Of a stretch of DNA of 64,000 nucleotides, positions 8,915 through 17,000 are shown piece by piece (positions within the stretch are counted from its first letter, which is position 1; every line of letters begins with the position of its first letter). Origin of the DNA: an uncultured Clostridia bacterium. GTDB lineage: Bacteria > Bacillota > Clostridia > Oscillospirales > Ruminococcaceae. A program made the translations under genes and the position numbers. The stretch covers positions 124,001-188,000 of the forward strand of contig CANPZC010000001.1 of assembly GCA_947589355.1 (NCBI GenBank), in the 5' to 3' direction. A model generated the notes under the pieces. That model ran no database searches and was not told the DNA's origin. It saw only the letters and a program-made list of their open reading frames with translations.

Positions 8915-9389
8915 GATACTCGGCGCGGCGGCAGTGGTAATGTGCGGCGGCATACTGGGTGTGCGAAAATCAAACTCCCTGCGTGAAAGGCTGCGGCAGC
9001 TGAAATGCCTGCAAAAGGCTTTTTGTGATATCTCAATAGCCTTGCAGTATGGCAGCGCAACCACAAGCGAGATAATCTCCATGCTCTCACGCGGCGGCAA
9101 ACTCTCATTTTTTTCAGAGCTTGACCCGCTTGACCTGCCAAACTCGCTTAAAAACAGCGAAAGTTTTGAAGCCCTTAGTATAAACGCCGAAGAGCGCGCC
9201 ATAGTGTGCGATGTTTTCTCGCAGCTTGGCTGTACCGACCTTGCCACCCAGCTTTCTATGATAGAGTTTGCCAAAGCAAGGCTTTCCTCTGCCATAGCCG
9301 CCTGCGAGGAAGAATGCTCTAAAAAGTGCCGTCTTTATGATACTTTAGGCTTTCTCGGCGGCATATTTGTCTCGCTGCTAATAATCTAG
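8907..9389 (+). CDS. spoIIIAB: Stage III sporulation protein AB
   Basis: This is a 160-residue SpoIIIAB, which resembles GspF-like platform proteins of type II secretion. It has an N-terminal hydrophobic segment (ILGAAAVVMCGGILGV), a helical middle with RLRQLKCLQKAF and a C-terminal span (GFLGGIFVSLLII) ending at the last residue. The start ATG lies inside the end of spoIIIAA. Length and topology match the family. It acts in the mother-cell membrane as part of the feeding-tube complex. Confidence 0.94.
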   Translation: MIKILGAAAVVMCGGILGVRKSNSLRERLRQLKCLQKAFCDISIALQYGSATTSEIISMLSRGGKLSFFSELDPLDLPNSLKNSESFEALSINAEERAIVCDVFSQLGCTDLATQLSMIEFAKARLSSAIAACEEECSKKCRLYDTLGFLGGIFVSLLII

Positions 9390-9405
9390 AAAGGTCATCA
9401 GTGTA

Positions 9406-9603
9406 ATGGACATAGATCTTATTTTCAGAATAGCCGCAATAGGCATAATAGTCGCGGTGCTGAATCAGCTTTTAAAACGTGCCGAGCGCGACGAACAAGC
9501 GCTTATGACAACGCTGGCAGGTCTGATAGTGGTGCTTTTTATGATAATCACCGAGATAGGCGGCTTGTTCGAGAGCATAAAGAGCATTTTCGGTATATAC
9601 TGA
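9406..9603 (+). CDS. spoIIIAC: Stage III sporulation protein AC
   Basis: This is a 65-residue SpoIIIAC, a small membrane protein with two spans (IAAIGIIVAVLNQLLKRA and a second from MTTLAGLIVVLFMIITEIG). It belongs to the SpoIIIA channel complex. An RBS-like agaaagg precedes the ATG. Its TGA overlaps the ATG of spoIIIAD by one base. Confidence 0.95.
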   Translation: MDIDLIFRIAAIGIIVAVLNQLLKRAERDEQALMTTLAGLIVVLFMIITEIGGLFESIKSIFGIY

Positions 9604-9992
9604 TGAGCATATTCAGCATCTGCGGTCTTATACTCTGCGCCTGCGTTATCGCAAAACTCATCGGCAGGCAAGACCCCGATATGAGAGTGCTCCTTTCTCT
9701 TTCGGTGATAATTATTTCAGCCGCAGGATATATGGACTATTTCAGCAGCGTTGCAGACAGGCTGAGAGCTTTATTTGAAACCGCGGATATAAACAGCGAG
9801 TATGTATCCATTCTCCTGCGCGCTGTCGGCATATGCATAGTAGCGCAGCTTTCCGCCGATTGCTGCCGCGACTGCGGTGAAAGCGCCCTCGCCTCGCAGA
9901 TAGAGATAGTCGCAAGGGTGTCATTGCTCATTATATCACTGCCGCTTTATACCGCAGTAATGGAGCTTGTAACAGCTCTTATAAACAGTTAG
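9603..9992 (+). CDS. spoIIIAD: Stage III sporulation protein AD
   Basis: This is a 129-residue SpoIIIAD, a membrane protein homologous in part to SpoIIIAC, with spans near residues 2-20, 28-45, 70-90 and 108-127. It starts with the ATG that overlaps the spoIIIAC stop (TGATG). It is part of the SpoIIIA complex in the mother-cell membrane; its separate role is not well defined. Confidence 0.94.
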   Translation: MSIFSICGLILCACVIAKLIGRQDPDMRVLLSLSVIIISAAGYMDYFSSVADRLRALFETADINSEYVSILLRAVGICIVAQLSADCCRDCGESALASQIEIVARVSLLIISLPLYTAVMELVTALINS

Positions 9993-10010
9993 ATTTGGAA
10001 GATAAAATAA

Positions 10011-11144
10011 ATGAAATTATCAGTGTATTTGCGATTTTTTGTATTGCTTCTCACCGCGTTTGTATTCGTTATTGCTGCACCGCCGCTGACCGCCTTTGCA
10101 GACTATGCCGAAGATATTTCCGAACAACTCGGTACTGCCGAAAACACCCTGAATGATGAAGCCAAAGATGCCCTCGAGCAGAGCGGCTTTGACGATATAG
10201 GATCTTCCACAGCGGACAAGCTCACATTTGGCGGCATGGTAAAATACATAGCAAAAAGCATCTCGGGGCAGGTGTCGCTGCCATTAGCTCTTTTGGGCAG
10301 ACTGCTTGGCATAATACTAATATGTACCATGTTTTCGTCACTTTCCGATGCCTCGGGCGAACTTAGCGGCGTTCTGGGCATAGTGGGAACTCTGGCGGCG
10401 GCAGGCGTGCTTTATGAGCAGATAAACACCGCCTTGTCGGTCGTGTGTATCATGCTGGGCGAACTCAACGCCTTTATGATCGCCTATATCCCCGTGTTTG
10501 TCAGCCTGCTGACGGGCGGCGGCTATGCCACAGCGGCATCGGGTTACTATATCTCGCTTATGGCGCTGTGCGAAGTCATAAACATAGTCTCCGAAAGGCT
10601 CATAGTGCCCCTTTGCAGCGTAATACTCGCCGTTTCTGTCGCCGAAAGCATATGCCCTTTGTATTCGTCAAGCATATCTTCAATGATGAAAAAAGCCGTA
10701 CAGTGGTCGCTCGGCGTGGCTGCAACAGCTTTCGTGGGTGTGCTTTCAATAAAGAGCATAATAGCCTGCGCCGCCGACAGCGTTGCAGTAAGAGCCGCAA
10801 AATTCACAGCCTCCAGCTTTGTGCCCGTAATAGGCAGCGCAGTAGCAGATGCATATACCACAGTAAGCGGCAGTGTTGCGCTCATACGTTCCGCGGCAGG
10901 CAGCTTTGGCGTTATGGCAGTCTTTTTTACCGTTATAAGACCAATAGCCGCAGTGCTGCTTCTGAGCGCATCGGTAAAAATATCAGCCGCAATTGCCGAT
11001 ATTCTCGGTCAGAAAAATGTCGCCAGGCTGCTATCGGGCGCAGCAGATGTCTTTTCAATTATCCTCACCATTGCAATACTTATGAGCCTTGTCTTCATAA
11101 TCGCCACCGCCATAATGATGCTCATGTGCATAAACGCAGGTTAA
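10011..11144 (+). CDS. spoIIIAE: Stage III sporulation protein AE
   Basis: This is a 377-residue SpoIIIAE, the polytopic channel-like subunit of the SpoIIIA complex. A signal-like segment (residues 1-30, ending near AFADYAED) is followed by an extracytoplasmic stretch and about seven to eight spans from residue 85 to the end. Length is normal for the family. The ATG is 18 bases after spoIIIAD, preceded by a weak ggaag RBS. Confidence 0.95.
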   Translation: MKLSVYLRFFVLLLTAFVFVIAAPPLTAFADYAEDISEQLGTAENTLNDEAKDALEQSGFDDIGSSTADKLTFGGMVKYIAKSISGQVSLPLALLGRLLGIILICTMFSSLSDASGELSGVLGIVGTLAAAGVLYEQINTALSVVCIMLGELNAFMIAYIPVFVSLLTGGGYATAASGYYISLMALCEVINIVSERLIVPLCSVILAVSVAESICPLYSSSISSMMKKAVQWSLGVAATAFVGVLSIKSIIACAADSVAVRAAKFTASSFVPVIGSAVADAYTTVSGSVALIRSAAGSFGVMAVFFTVIRPIAAVLLLSASVKISAAIADILGQKNVARLLSGAADVFSIILTIAILMSLVFIIATAIMMLMCINAG

Positions 11145-11159
11145 AAGGAGCGTGAAAAA

Positions 11160-11657
11160 ATGCTTAAAGCTGCAATACTGGCAGGGTGCGCCGTCGGCAT
11201 AGCGGCTTCTCTTGCCGATATTACCGTCAGCCAAAAATACCGCACGCAGATACGCACAATTATCGCGCTTATTCTGATAGTCGTCATCTCGGGCCCTTTC
11301 ATGCAGACCGACTTTGACTCGTTCATCTCGCAGTATATCGAGGAAATGGATACCATAAAAGAGCAAAACCTCTCCCAGCAGGCTATGGCGCAAAACGTTA
11401 TACAAACCGCCGAGGATAACCTTTCAGAATATATCTCTGCAAAACTTGTTTCAGCCGGAATAAAACCACAGTCTGTCAGCATAGAATTAACTGTAACGCA
11501 AGACGGGCAGGTGCAGCTTAGCCGCACAAACGTAGTTATAGATAAAGAAGATATTGAGTTTTATGACGACATAAAGCGCATTGTTACAGATGAGCTTTTG
11601 CAGGGAGAGGTAAATGTAAGTTGGGAGGATAAAAGTGCTGAAGAAACTCAAAAATAA
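11160..11657 (+). CDS. spoIIIAF: Stage III sporulation protein AF
   Basis: This is a 165-residue SpoIIIAF. Two N-terminal spans (residues 4-20 and about 35-52) are followed by a periplasm-side domain that in this family has a ring-building fold. An aaaaggagcg RBS lies upstream of ATG 11160. Its 3' end overlaps spoIIIAG by 23 bases. Confidence 0.92.
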   Translation: MLKAAILAGCAVGIAASLADITVSQKYRTQIRTIIALILIVVISGPFMQTDFDSFISQYIEEMDTIKEQNLSQQAMAQNVIQTAEDNLSEYISAKLVSAGIKPQSVSIELTVTQDGQVQLSRTNVVIDKEDIEFYDDIKRIVTDELLQGEVNVSWEDKSAEETQK

Positions 11658-12171
11658 GCTCTGTGACCCTAAAACGGGCAAGCTGAAAACAAACGTTTTT
11701 GTCGCCATAGGCTTAATAGGTATAGCTCTCATCTTTTTGTCATCTCTCGATTTTGGGAAGACCCGCGCTCCAAACGATAGCGATAAACCTGAAACTACAG
11801 CAAGCGCGGAGGCTTTTCGCGAGCAGCAGGAATCGCGCCTTACAAATATCCTCACAAAAATATCGGGGGCAGGCAAGGTAGATGTCATGATATCGGTCGA
11901 GGGCTCGACCGAATATGTCTATCTCCAAAAGTATGAGAATAAGTCTGATACCGCCGATGGCGAACAAAGCGTAGACTACCGCAGCGAACCGGTCGTCATA
12001 AAAGACGGCAGCCCCGTAATTTCAAAGGTCGTCAGTCCCAAAGTCACGGGCGTGCTTATAGTCGCAGACGGCGCAGGCAGCGCAGCAATAGATGAAAAGC
12101 TCATAAACGCCGCAGCCGCAGCCTTGGGCATATCAACAGCTAATATATGCGTCGCGCGCCGCTCAGGCTGA
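11635..12171 (+). CDS. spoIIIAG: Stage III sporulation protein AG
   Basis: This is a 178-residue SpoIIIAG, which forms a large ring in the intermembrane space in Bacillus. It has one N-terminal span (NVFVAIGLIGIALIFLSSL) and a C-terminal domain with YRSEPVVIKDG and SKVVSPKVTGVLIVADGA, typical of the family. It starts with GTG at 11635; gggagg lies a few bases upstream inside spoIIIAF. Normal length. Confidence 0.95.
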   Translation: MLKKLKNKLCDPKTGKLKTNVFVAIGLIGIALIFLSSLDFGKTRAPNDSDKPETTASAEAFREQQESRLTNILTKISGAGKVDVMISVEGSTEYVYLQKYENKSDTADGEQSVDYRSEPVVIKDGSPVISKVVSPKVTGVLIVADGAGSAAIDEKLINAAAAALGISTANICVARRSG

Positions 12172-12228
12172 TATAATATTTGAAAGAAATATATAAATAT
12201 TTTACATAATTTGAAAGGAATGTTTCTT

Positions 12229-12774
12229 ATGAAAAAACCACACGTTGTTATCGGAAAGCAGCAGATAATCCTCGCAGGAATGACGCTTATACTCGGTCTT
12301 GCCGTGTATGTCAACTATGTCGCATCGCAAACCGCCCCCGAGCTTAAAGCTACCGAGGTGATAGCAGGCGGCACAAGCATAGCATACGGCGATACCCAGT
12401 CGGTAAACGGCGCAGCGCCCGACAACGCCGAGTATTTCGCGCAGGCAAGAATTGACAGAACACAGTCTCGCGACGAGGCTATCGAAACTCTCTCGCTTAT
12501 AATGAACGGCGGCGACTCCACCGCGGAGGAGCAGACAGTCGCGACTGAAAACGCAGTCGCCATGAGCAAGCTCATCGAAGCCGAGAGCAAGGTAGAAAAC
12601 CTCATAATTGCCGCAGGATTTGAAGACTGCGTGGTCTATCTTGACGGAGAAACAGCGAATATAGTAGTAAAATCCGAGGGTCTAACAGCCCAGCAGGCAG
12701 CGCAGATAAAAGCCATACTCCTCGGCGTTGTTGACGTTAAAAATGAAAATATCAGAATTTTTGACGTAAACTAG
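12229..12774 (+). CDS. spoIIIAH: Stage III sporulation protein AH
   Basis: This is a 181-residue SpoIIIAH, the mother-cell membrane protein whose YscJ/FliF-like domain binds forespore SpoIIQ. It has one N-terminal span (QQIILAGMTLILGLAVYV) and the C-terminal ring domain ending in VVDVKNENIRIFDVN. I choose ATG 12229 (MKKPHVVIG) over the upstream TTG at 12211, because the RBS AAAGGA at 12214-12219 lies between them. It ends the spoIIIA operon; the next promoter starts immediately after its stop. Confidence 0.93.
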   Translation: MKKPHVVIGKQQIILAGMTLILGLAVYVNYVASQTAPELKATEVIAGGTSIAYGDTQSVNGAAPDNAEYFAQARIDRTQSRDEAIETLSLIMNGGDSTAEEQTVATENAVAMSKLIEAESKVENLIIAAGFEDCVVYLDGETANIVVKSEGLTAQQAAQIKAILLGVVDVKNENIRIFDVN

Positions 12775-12803
12775 TTGTACTTATTGAAAATATGTGCTAT
12801 AAT
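12775..12803 (+). promoter_or_regulatory. SigA-type promoter for the asp23-recN operon
   Basis: TTGTAC (12775-12780), 17 bases, TATAAT (12798-12803), directly after the spoIIIAH stop. Confidence 0.7.
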
Positions 12804-12846
12804 AGAAGTAGCAGTGCGGCATAGCGCCCACAAGGCACAACTTCTA
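12803..12846 (+). other. Inverted repeats in the asp23 leader
   Basis: TAGAAGT (12803-12809) pairs with ACTTCTA (12840-12846); GTGC/GCAC and GGC/GCC nest inside. The outer arm overlaps the -10 box, so this could be an operator or a folded 5' leader. The RBS gcaggagg follows it. Confidence 0.4.
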
Positions 12847-12865
12847 TACAGCAGGAGGTATTTTC

Positions 12866-13213
12866 ATGGAGAAAACAGAAAAGGACGTTAAGGGCAGACT
12901 GATGATAAGCGAGGACGTTATTTCCACAATTGCGGTAAACGCCGTCAAGGATATAGACGCAGTAAAGGAAATAAAGCCGCAGCCTAAGTCGGTCATAGAT
13001 ATAATTACCCAGAAGCCTGAGAGCCGCCGTGTAAAAGTAGGCTATGTCGATGACGTGGTAGAGCTTTCAATAAGCATTACGGTAAAGAATACCGCAAAGG
13101 CAACAGCAGTGGCAGAGCAGGTGCAGGAAAAGGTAAAGTCCGCCGTGCAGTCAATGACGGGGCTTACCGTGGCAAGAGTTAATGTAACGGTCGCTGATAT
13201 AGCTTTTGACTGA
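12866..13213 (+). CDS. Asp23/Gls24 family envelope stress protein
   Basis: This is a 115-residue Asp23/Gls24 (YloU/YqhY-like) protein, an abundant cytosolic or membrane-peripheral family tied to envelope homeostasis and lipid metabolism in Firmicutes. It begins with GRLMISEDVISTIAVNAVKDI and has the conserved VELSISITV and VQEKVKSAV segments. A canonical aggagg RBS precedes ATG 12866. Position just before nusB is typical of the asp23-nusB cluster in this phylum. Confidence 0.88.
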   Translation: MEKTEKDVKGRLMISEDVISTIAVNAVKDIDAVKEIKPQPKSVIDIITQKPESRRVKVGYVDDVVELSISITVKNTAKATAVAEQVQEKVKSAVQSMTGLTVARVNVTVADIAFD

Positions 13214-13230
13214 ATAATAAACGTGGTCGA

Positions 13231-13253
13231 GCCTGCCCCCTTACGGGGGTGGG
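13231..13253 (+). terminator. GC-rich hairpin between asp23 and nusB
   Basis: cctgccccc / gggggtggg around a ttac loop, with two G-U wobbles. Only a short T-run (gctttt) follows about eight bases later, so it may attenuate rather than fully terminate. Confidence 0.4.
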
Positions 13254-13303
13254 TCAGACTGCTTTTGTGTTAATGCGCTAAAATACATAAGGACGGTAAA
13301 ATT

Positions 13304-13717
13304 ATGCCTACAAGACATGAAATAAGAGAAACAGCCTTTATAATCTGCTTTGAGGAATTTTTTGTCGGCGGAGACATCGAGGAGATATTCGAGATCGCCG
13401 AAAGTTTCGCAGGTCTGCCTGTGAATAAAGATGTAAAAAAGCTTGTAAAGGGCGTTTTGGAAAAGAAAGACGAGCTGGACAGCATGATAGCTAAGTACAG
13501 CGATAAAAGAACGGTTGAAAGAATACCGAGGCTTGACCTTGCTATATTGCGAATAGCTATATATGAATCACTCTATAACGATAGAGTGCCCGTGAACGTT
13601 GCTATAAGCGAGGCGGTGCTTTTGGCGCGCGCCTATGCATATAACAGCGATGTTTCGTTTATAAACGGCGTTCTCGGCTCGTTTTCAAGAGATCTGGAAA
13701 AGAAAGAAAATGGCTGA
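13304..13717 (+). CDS. nusB: Transcription antitermination factor NusB
   Basis: This is a 137-residue NusB, the all-helical factor that, with NusE, binds boxA RNA and supports antitermination of rRNA operons. It shows the usual pattern RHEIRETAFIICFEE at the start and PRLDLAILRIAIYESLYNDRVPVNVAISEAVLLA, then a C-terminal FINGVLGS motif. Length is normal. The ATG of the next gene lies within its last codons (8-base overlap). Confidence 0.94.
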   Translation: MPTRHEIRETAFIICFEEFFVGGDIEEIFEIAESFAGLPVNKDVKKLVKGVLEKKDELDSMIAKYSDKRTVERIPRLDLAILRIAIYESLYNDRVPVNVAISEAVLLARAYAYNSDVSFINGVLGSFSRDLEKKENG

Positions 13718-14675
13718 ATATATTCTCGGTATCGATACCAGCAACTATACGACCTCGTGTGCGCTTCTCAATATAGAAACGGGCGATGTTTGGCAGGAAA
13801 AGCTGCTCCTCCCCGTCAAAAAAGGCGAGGCGGGCTTGAGGCAGTCAGATGCGGTATTTCACCATACAAAGCAGCTGCCAATGCTCTTAGAAAAGCTCTT
13901 TGAAGAGCAGGGGAGACCAAGAATTTGCGCGGTGTGCGCTTCTTCACGTCCGCGAGAGGTCACAGGCTCGTATATGCCGTGTTTTCTCGTCAGCGAGGGC
14001 GCGGCAAGGTCTATAGCAGCTGCCACGGGCTGTGAGCTTTACCTCACCACCCACCAAACAGGTCATGTGCTCGCAGCTCTCTATTCCGCGGACAAGCTCG
14101 GCTGGCTTTATGAGAAGCAGCCGTTCATAGCGTTCCATGTCAGCGGCGGAACTACAGATGTTCTTTTGTGTACGTCGCAGAAAGACAGTCTTCTCGATAT
14201 ACAAACCATTTGCTCCTCGCTTGACTTAAAAGCAGGACAAGCCATAGATAGGGTAGGGCTTATGCTAGGGCTTGATTTTCCTTGCGGCAAGCAGCTTGAA
14301 ATACTTGCAAACCAAGCCGACAAGCGTTATAAATGTAAAATAGTTTTGAAAGACGGCTGCTGCTGCCTTTCGGGTATAGAAAATCAGTGCGCCAAAATGA
14401 TAGACAGCGGCGAAACACGCGAAAATGTCGCTAAGTTTTGCCTAGACAGCATTGCAGACGCCCTTTTGGGAATGACCGAGTATGCGTACCAAACCTGCGG
14501 CAGGCTGAACACCGTCTATGCAGGCGGCGTAATGTCAGATAAACTTTTGCAAAAAGCAATTTCAGAAAAAACAGCGGCGGCGTTCTCAGCGGCTGAATTT
14601 TCGTGCGATAACGCGGCAGGCACAGCCCTTTATGCCGCAGCTGAAAGAGGATGTGTAAAATGGCATCTACATTAA
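13710..14675 (+). CDS. TsaD-like protein of the peptidase M22 family
   Basis: This is a 321-residue ASKHA-fold protein related to TsaD/Kae1 (historically peptidase M22). The N-terminal phosphate-binding strand reads ILGIDTSNYTTSCAL, the metal-ligand motif HxxxH is present as HQTGH (near residue 114), and FHVSGGTTDVLL and GGVMSDKLL follow. The true TsaD, which makes t6A in tRNA, usually sits with tsaB/tsaE; this paralogue sits in nusB-xseA, so it may have another role. It overlaps nusB by 8 and xseA by 16 bases, so all three are co-translated. Family sure, function not. Confidence 0.78.
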   Translation: MAEYILGIDTSNYTTSCALLNIETGDVWQEKLLLPVKKGEAGLRQSDAVFHHTKQLPMLLEKLFEEQGRPRICAVCASSRPREVTGSYMPCFLVSEGAARSIAAATGCELYLTTHQTGHVLAALYSADKLGWLYEKQPFIAFHVSGGTTDVLLCTSQKDSLLDIQTICSSLDLKAGQAIDRVGLMLGLDFPCGKQLEILANQADKRYKCKIVLKDGCCCLSGIENQCAKMIDSGETRENVAKFCLDSIADALLGMTEYAYQTCGRLNTVYAGGVMSDKLLQKAISEKTAAAFSAAEFSCDNAAGTALYAAAERGCVKWHLH

Positions 14676-15862
14676 CGGTATCACAACTCAACAGGTATCT
14701 TGCTATGAATATAAAGCAGGATATGAAACTTAATAACATAGCCGTAACGGGTGAACTTGCCGACCTTAAAGCAAATTTCCGCAGCGGTCATATGTACTTT
14801 TCCATAAAAGACAGCGATGCAAAAATAAGCGCGGTAATGTTTTCTTCCTGCGTGCAAAGGCTGCGTTTTATGCCAAAAGACGGTATGCAGATACTTGCGC
14901 TGGGCAGTATTGAGTATTACGAGCGCGACGGCAAAATGGAAATTAAATGTACAGATATGACACCGCTGGGCGAGGGTGCTCAGAAAGCCGCCCTTGAAAG
15001 AGTGAAGCAAAAGCTTTCACAAATGGGCGTTTTCAGCGATGAAAATAAAAAGAAACTGCCTGAAAGCCCCCGTAAAATAGGCGTTATAACATCGCTTGAC
15101 GGCGCGGCAGTGCATGACGTTTTAAGCGTTATAGAAAGGCGTTTTCCGTCAGCGCAGGTAGTTATTTCGCAAACTTCGGTGCAGGGCGTTTATGCCGAGC
15201 AGGATATCTGCAAAGCCATAAAGCGCGCCGATAACTGTGGCTGCGATGTGCTTATTTTAACTCGCGGCGGCGGCTCGGGCGAGGATCTTAAAACTTTCAA
15301 CGCCGAAAGCGTTACCATGGCGGTTTATAACTGTAAAACGCCTATAATCTCCGCTGTCGGGCATGAGGTAGATACCACCCTTTGCGATTATGCCGCAGAT
15401 ATGCGCGCACCAACACCCTCCGCAGCGGCTGAAATAGCAGTGCCGCAGTCAAAAGACCTATCAAAAACTTTGGCGATTTACGAAAATTCCATAAATACAG
15501 CCATGAAAACCATGCTCGATATGTACTACAGCCGCTTTGAAAGGCTTTGCGGCAGAATGTTGTCAGTTTCTCCTTTTGGTACTATAGAAAAATATGAAAC
15601 TAAGCTCTCGCAGCTTGATAAACGTATAAATACCGCGGTAAATTCGGCGGCTGCCTATCGCTGCCATACCCTTGAAAGAGAGTATTCACGCCTTTGCGCG
15701 CTAGACCCTCTTGCAGTGTTGAAACGCGGATATGCCCATGTTACAGATGAAAACGGCAAGACCATAACAGCAGATACAGCGAATGTCGGCAACACCATAA
15801 ATATAAAAACTTCAGAAATTGAAATGACGGCAAAAATACTTACAGTAAATAAAGATAATTAA
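14660..15862 (+). CDS. xseA: Exodeoxyribonuclease VII large subunit
   Basis: This is a 400-residue XseA. An N-terminal OB-fold (residues 1-100, with LTVSQLNRYL and FRSGHMYFSIKD) is followed by the catalytic core with KIGVITSLDGAAVHDVL, RGGGSGEDL (near 201) and AVGHEVDTTLCDYAADMRAPTPSAAAE. Exonuclease VII degrades single-stranded DNA. I choose ATG 14660 (MASTLTV) over 14651, since AGAGG lies nine bases upstream of it and touches the other. xseB follows 15 bases later. Confidence 0.95.
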   Translation: MASTLTVSQLNRYLAMNIKQDMKLNNIAVTGELADLKANFRSGHMYFSIKDSDAKISAVMFSSCVQRLRFMPKDGMQILALGSIEYYERDGKMEIKCTDMTPLGEGAQKAALERVKQKLSQMGVFSDENKKKLPESPRKIGVITSLDGAAVHDVLSVIERRFPSAQVVISQTSVQGVYAEQDICKAIKRADNCGCDVLILTRGGGSGEDLKTFNAESVTMAVYNCKTPIISAVGHEVDTTLCDYAADMRAPTPSAAAEIAVPQSKDLSKTLAIYENSINTAMKTMLDMYYSRFERLCGRMLSVSPFGTIEKYETKLSQLDKRINTAVNSAAAYRCHTLEREYSRLCALDPLAVLKRGYAHVTDENGKTITADTANVGNTINIKTSEIEMTAKILTVNKDN

Positions 15863-15877
15863 AGGGGCTGTAAAAAT

Positions 15878-16105
15878 ATGAACACTGATATGACCGTTGA
15901 AGAGGCTCTCAAACGCCTTGAGCAAATAAACGCCGCGCTTGAAAGCGGCAAACCCTCGCTAGATGAGGCAATAGAGCTTTATAAAGAGGGCGTGGAGCTT
16001 TCGGCAATGTGCAAGAAAAAGCTCGATAACGCCAAAATGCAGATAACCGTTCTCGGCGAGGACGGCACGGAACAAAACGTGAGCGGTGCGGAATATGAAG
16101 ACTGA
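15878..16105 (+). CDS. xseB: Exodeoxyribonuclease VII small subunit
   Basis: This is a 75-residue XseB, the small helical subunit that binds XseA in multiple copies. It has the family pattern VEEALKRLEQINAALESGKPSLDEAIELYKEGVELS. RBS aaaggggctg lies upstream of the ATG. It overlaps the start of ispA by 11 bases. Confidence 0.93.
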   Translation: MNTDMTVEEALKRLEQINAALESGKPSLDEAIELYKEGVELSAMCKKKLDNAKMQITVLGEDGTEQNVSGAEYED

Positions 16106-16979
16106 ACTTGAAAGCATCTGCCGCAAAATAAACGACAGACTGTGTGCCTTAGTGCCGTGCGATAACGCCCTTACGAGCGAGGTCTCACAGGCTGCTGTGT
16201 ATTCGCTTTCGGGCGGCGGCAAAAGGCTTCGCCCCGTGCTGATGATGAAATTCTACGAGCTTTGCGGCGGCAAAGGAAGCGACAACCTTTTAGATATTTT
16301 CTGTACTATAGAACTTGTCCATACATTTTCGCTGATACATGATGACCTGCCGTGCATGGATAACGACGACTACCGCCGCGGCAGACTCTCCTGCCATAAA
16401 GCATACCCCGAAGCCATTGCGCTCCTTGCTGGCGATGCCCTCAGCGTGCTGCCGTTTGAAATAATATCACAAAACGCAAAAAATGGCATAATTTCGTATG
16501 AAACAGCGGCAAAGCTGACCTATGCTCTCAGCCACGCAATAGGGATAGAAGGCATGATAGGCGGTCAGGTAATAGATATGCTTTCCGAAAATACGCAAAT
16601 ATCCGAAGAAACGCTCTATGAGCTTCAGAAAAATAAAACGGGCGCGCTTATCTCGGCGGCTTGCGAAATGGGCTGTATTCTGGCAAACGCAGACGACAAA
16701 ACTATTTCGCTTGCGAAAGAATATGCCGATAAACTCGGTCTTGCATTTCAGATACGCGACGATATTTTAGATGTCACTGGTACTTTTGAAGAACTCGGCA
16801 AGCCGATAGGCAGCGATAAAGAGCAGAATAAATCTACCTTTGTAACGCTTTTGGGAATAGAGAAAGCCGAAAAGCTTTGCAGAGAACTTTCCGAGCAGGC
16901 GGTTAAGATTTTGTCACACTTTGAAAACAACGAATTTCTTACCTCTCTTACCGAAATGCTCATAGACAGGCGCAATTAA
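16095..16979 (+). CDS. ispA: Polyprenyl synthetase (farnesyl diphosphate synthase type)
   Basis: This is a 294-residue trans-prenyl synthase that condenses IPP with DMAPP/GPP. The first Asp-rich motif is HDDLPCMDNDD (near residue 82), the second is FQIRDDILDVTG (near 217); GGGKRLRPVL binds the diphosphate. Placement between xseB and dxs is classical and ties it to the MEP pathway. I prefer ATG 16095 over GTG 16086, although the RBS is weak in both cases because it lies inside xseB. It most likely makes farnesyl diphosphate. Confidence 0.9.
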   Translation: MKTELESICRKINDRLCALVPCDNALTSEVSQAAVYSLSGGGKRLRPVLMMKFYELCGGKGSDNLLDIFCTIELVHTFSLIHDDLPCMDNDDYRRGRLSCHKAYPEAIALLAGDALSVLPFEIISQNAKNGIISYETAAKLTYALSHAIGIEGMIGGQVIDMLSENTQISEETLYELQKNKTGALISAACEMGCILANADDKTISLAKEYADKLGLAFQIRDDILDVTGTFEELGKPIGSDKEQNKSTFVTLLGIEKAEKLCRELSEQAVKILSHFENNEFLTSLTEMLIDRRN

Positions 16980-17000
16980 CTTTGAAACGAGGACGTAAAA

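Noticed and set aside
10445-11155. 236-residue plus-strand ORF
   Set aside because: It is an alternative frame of spoIIIAE with Arg/Ser/Cys-rich composition.
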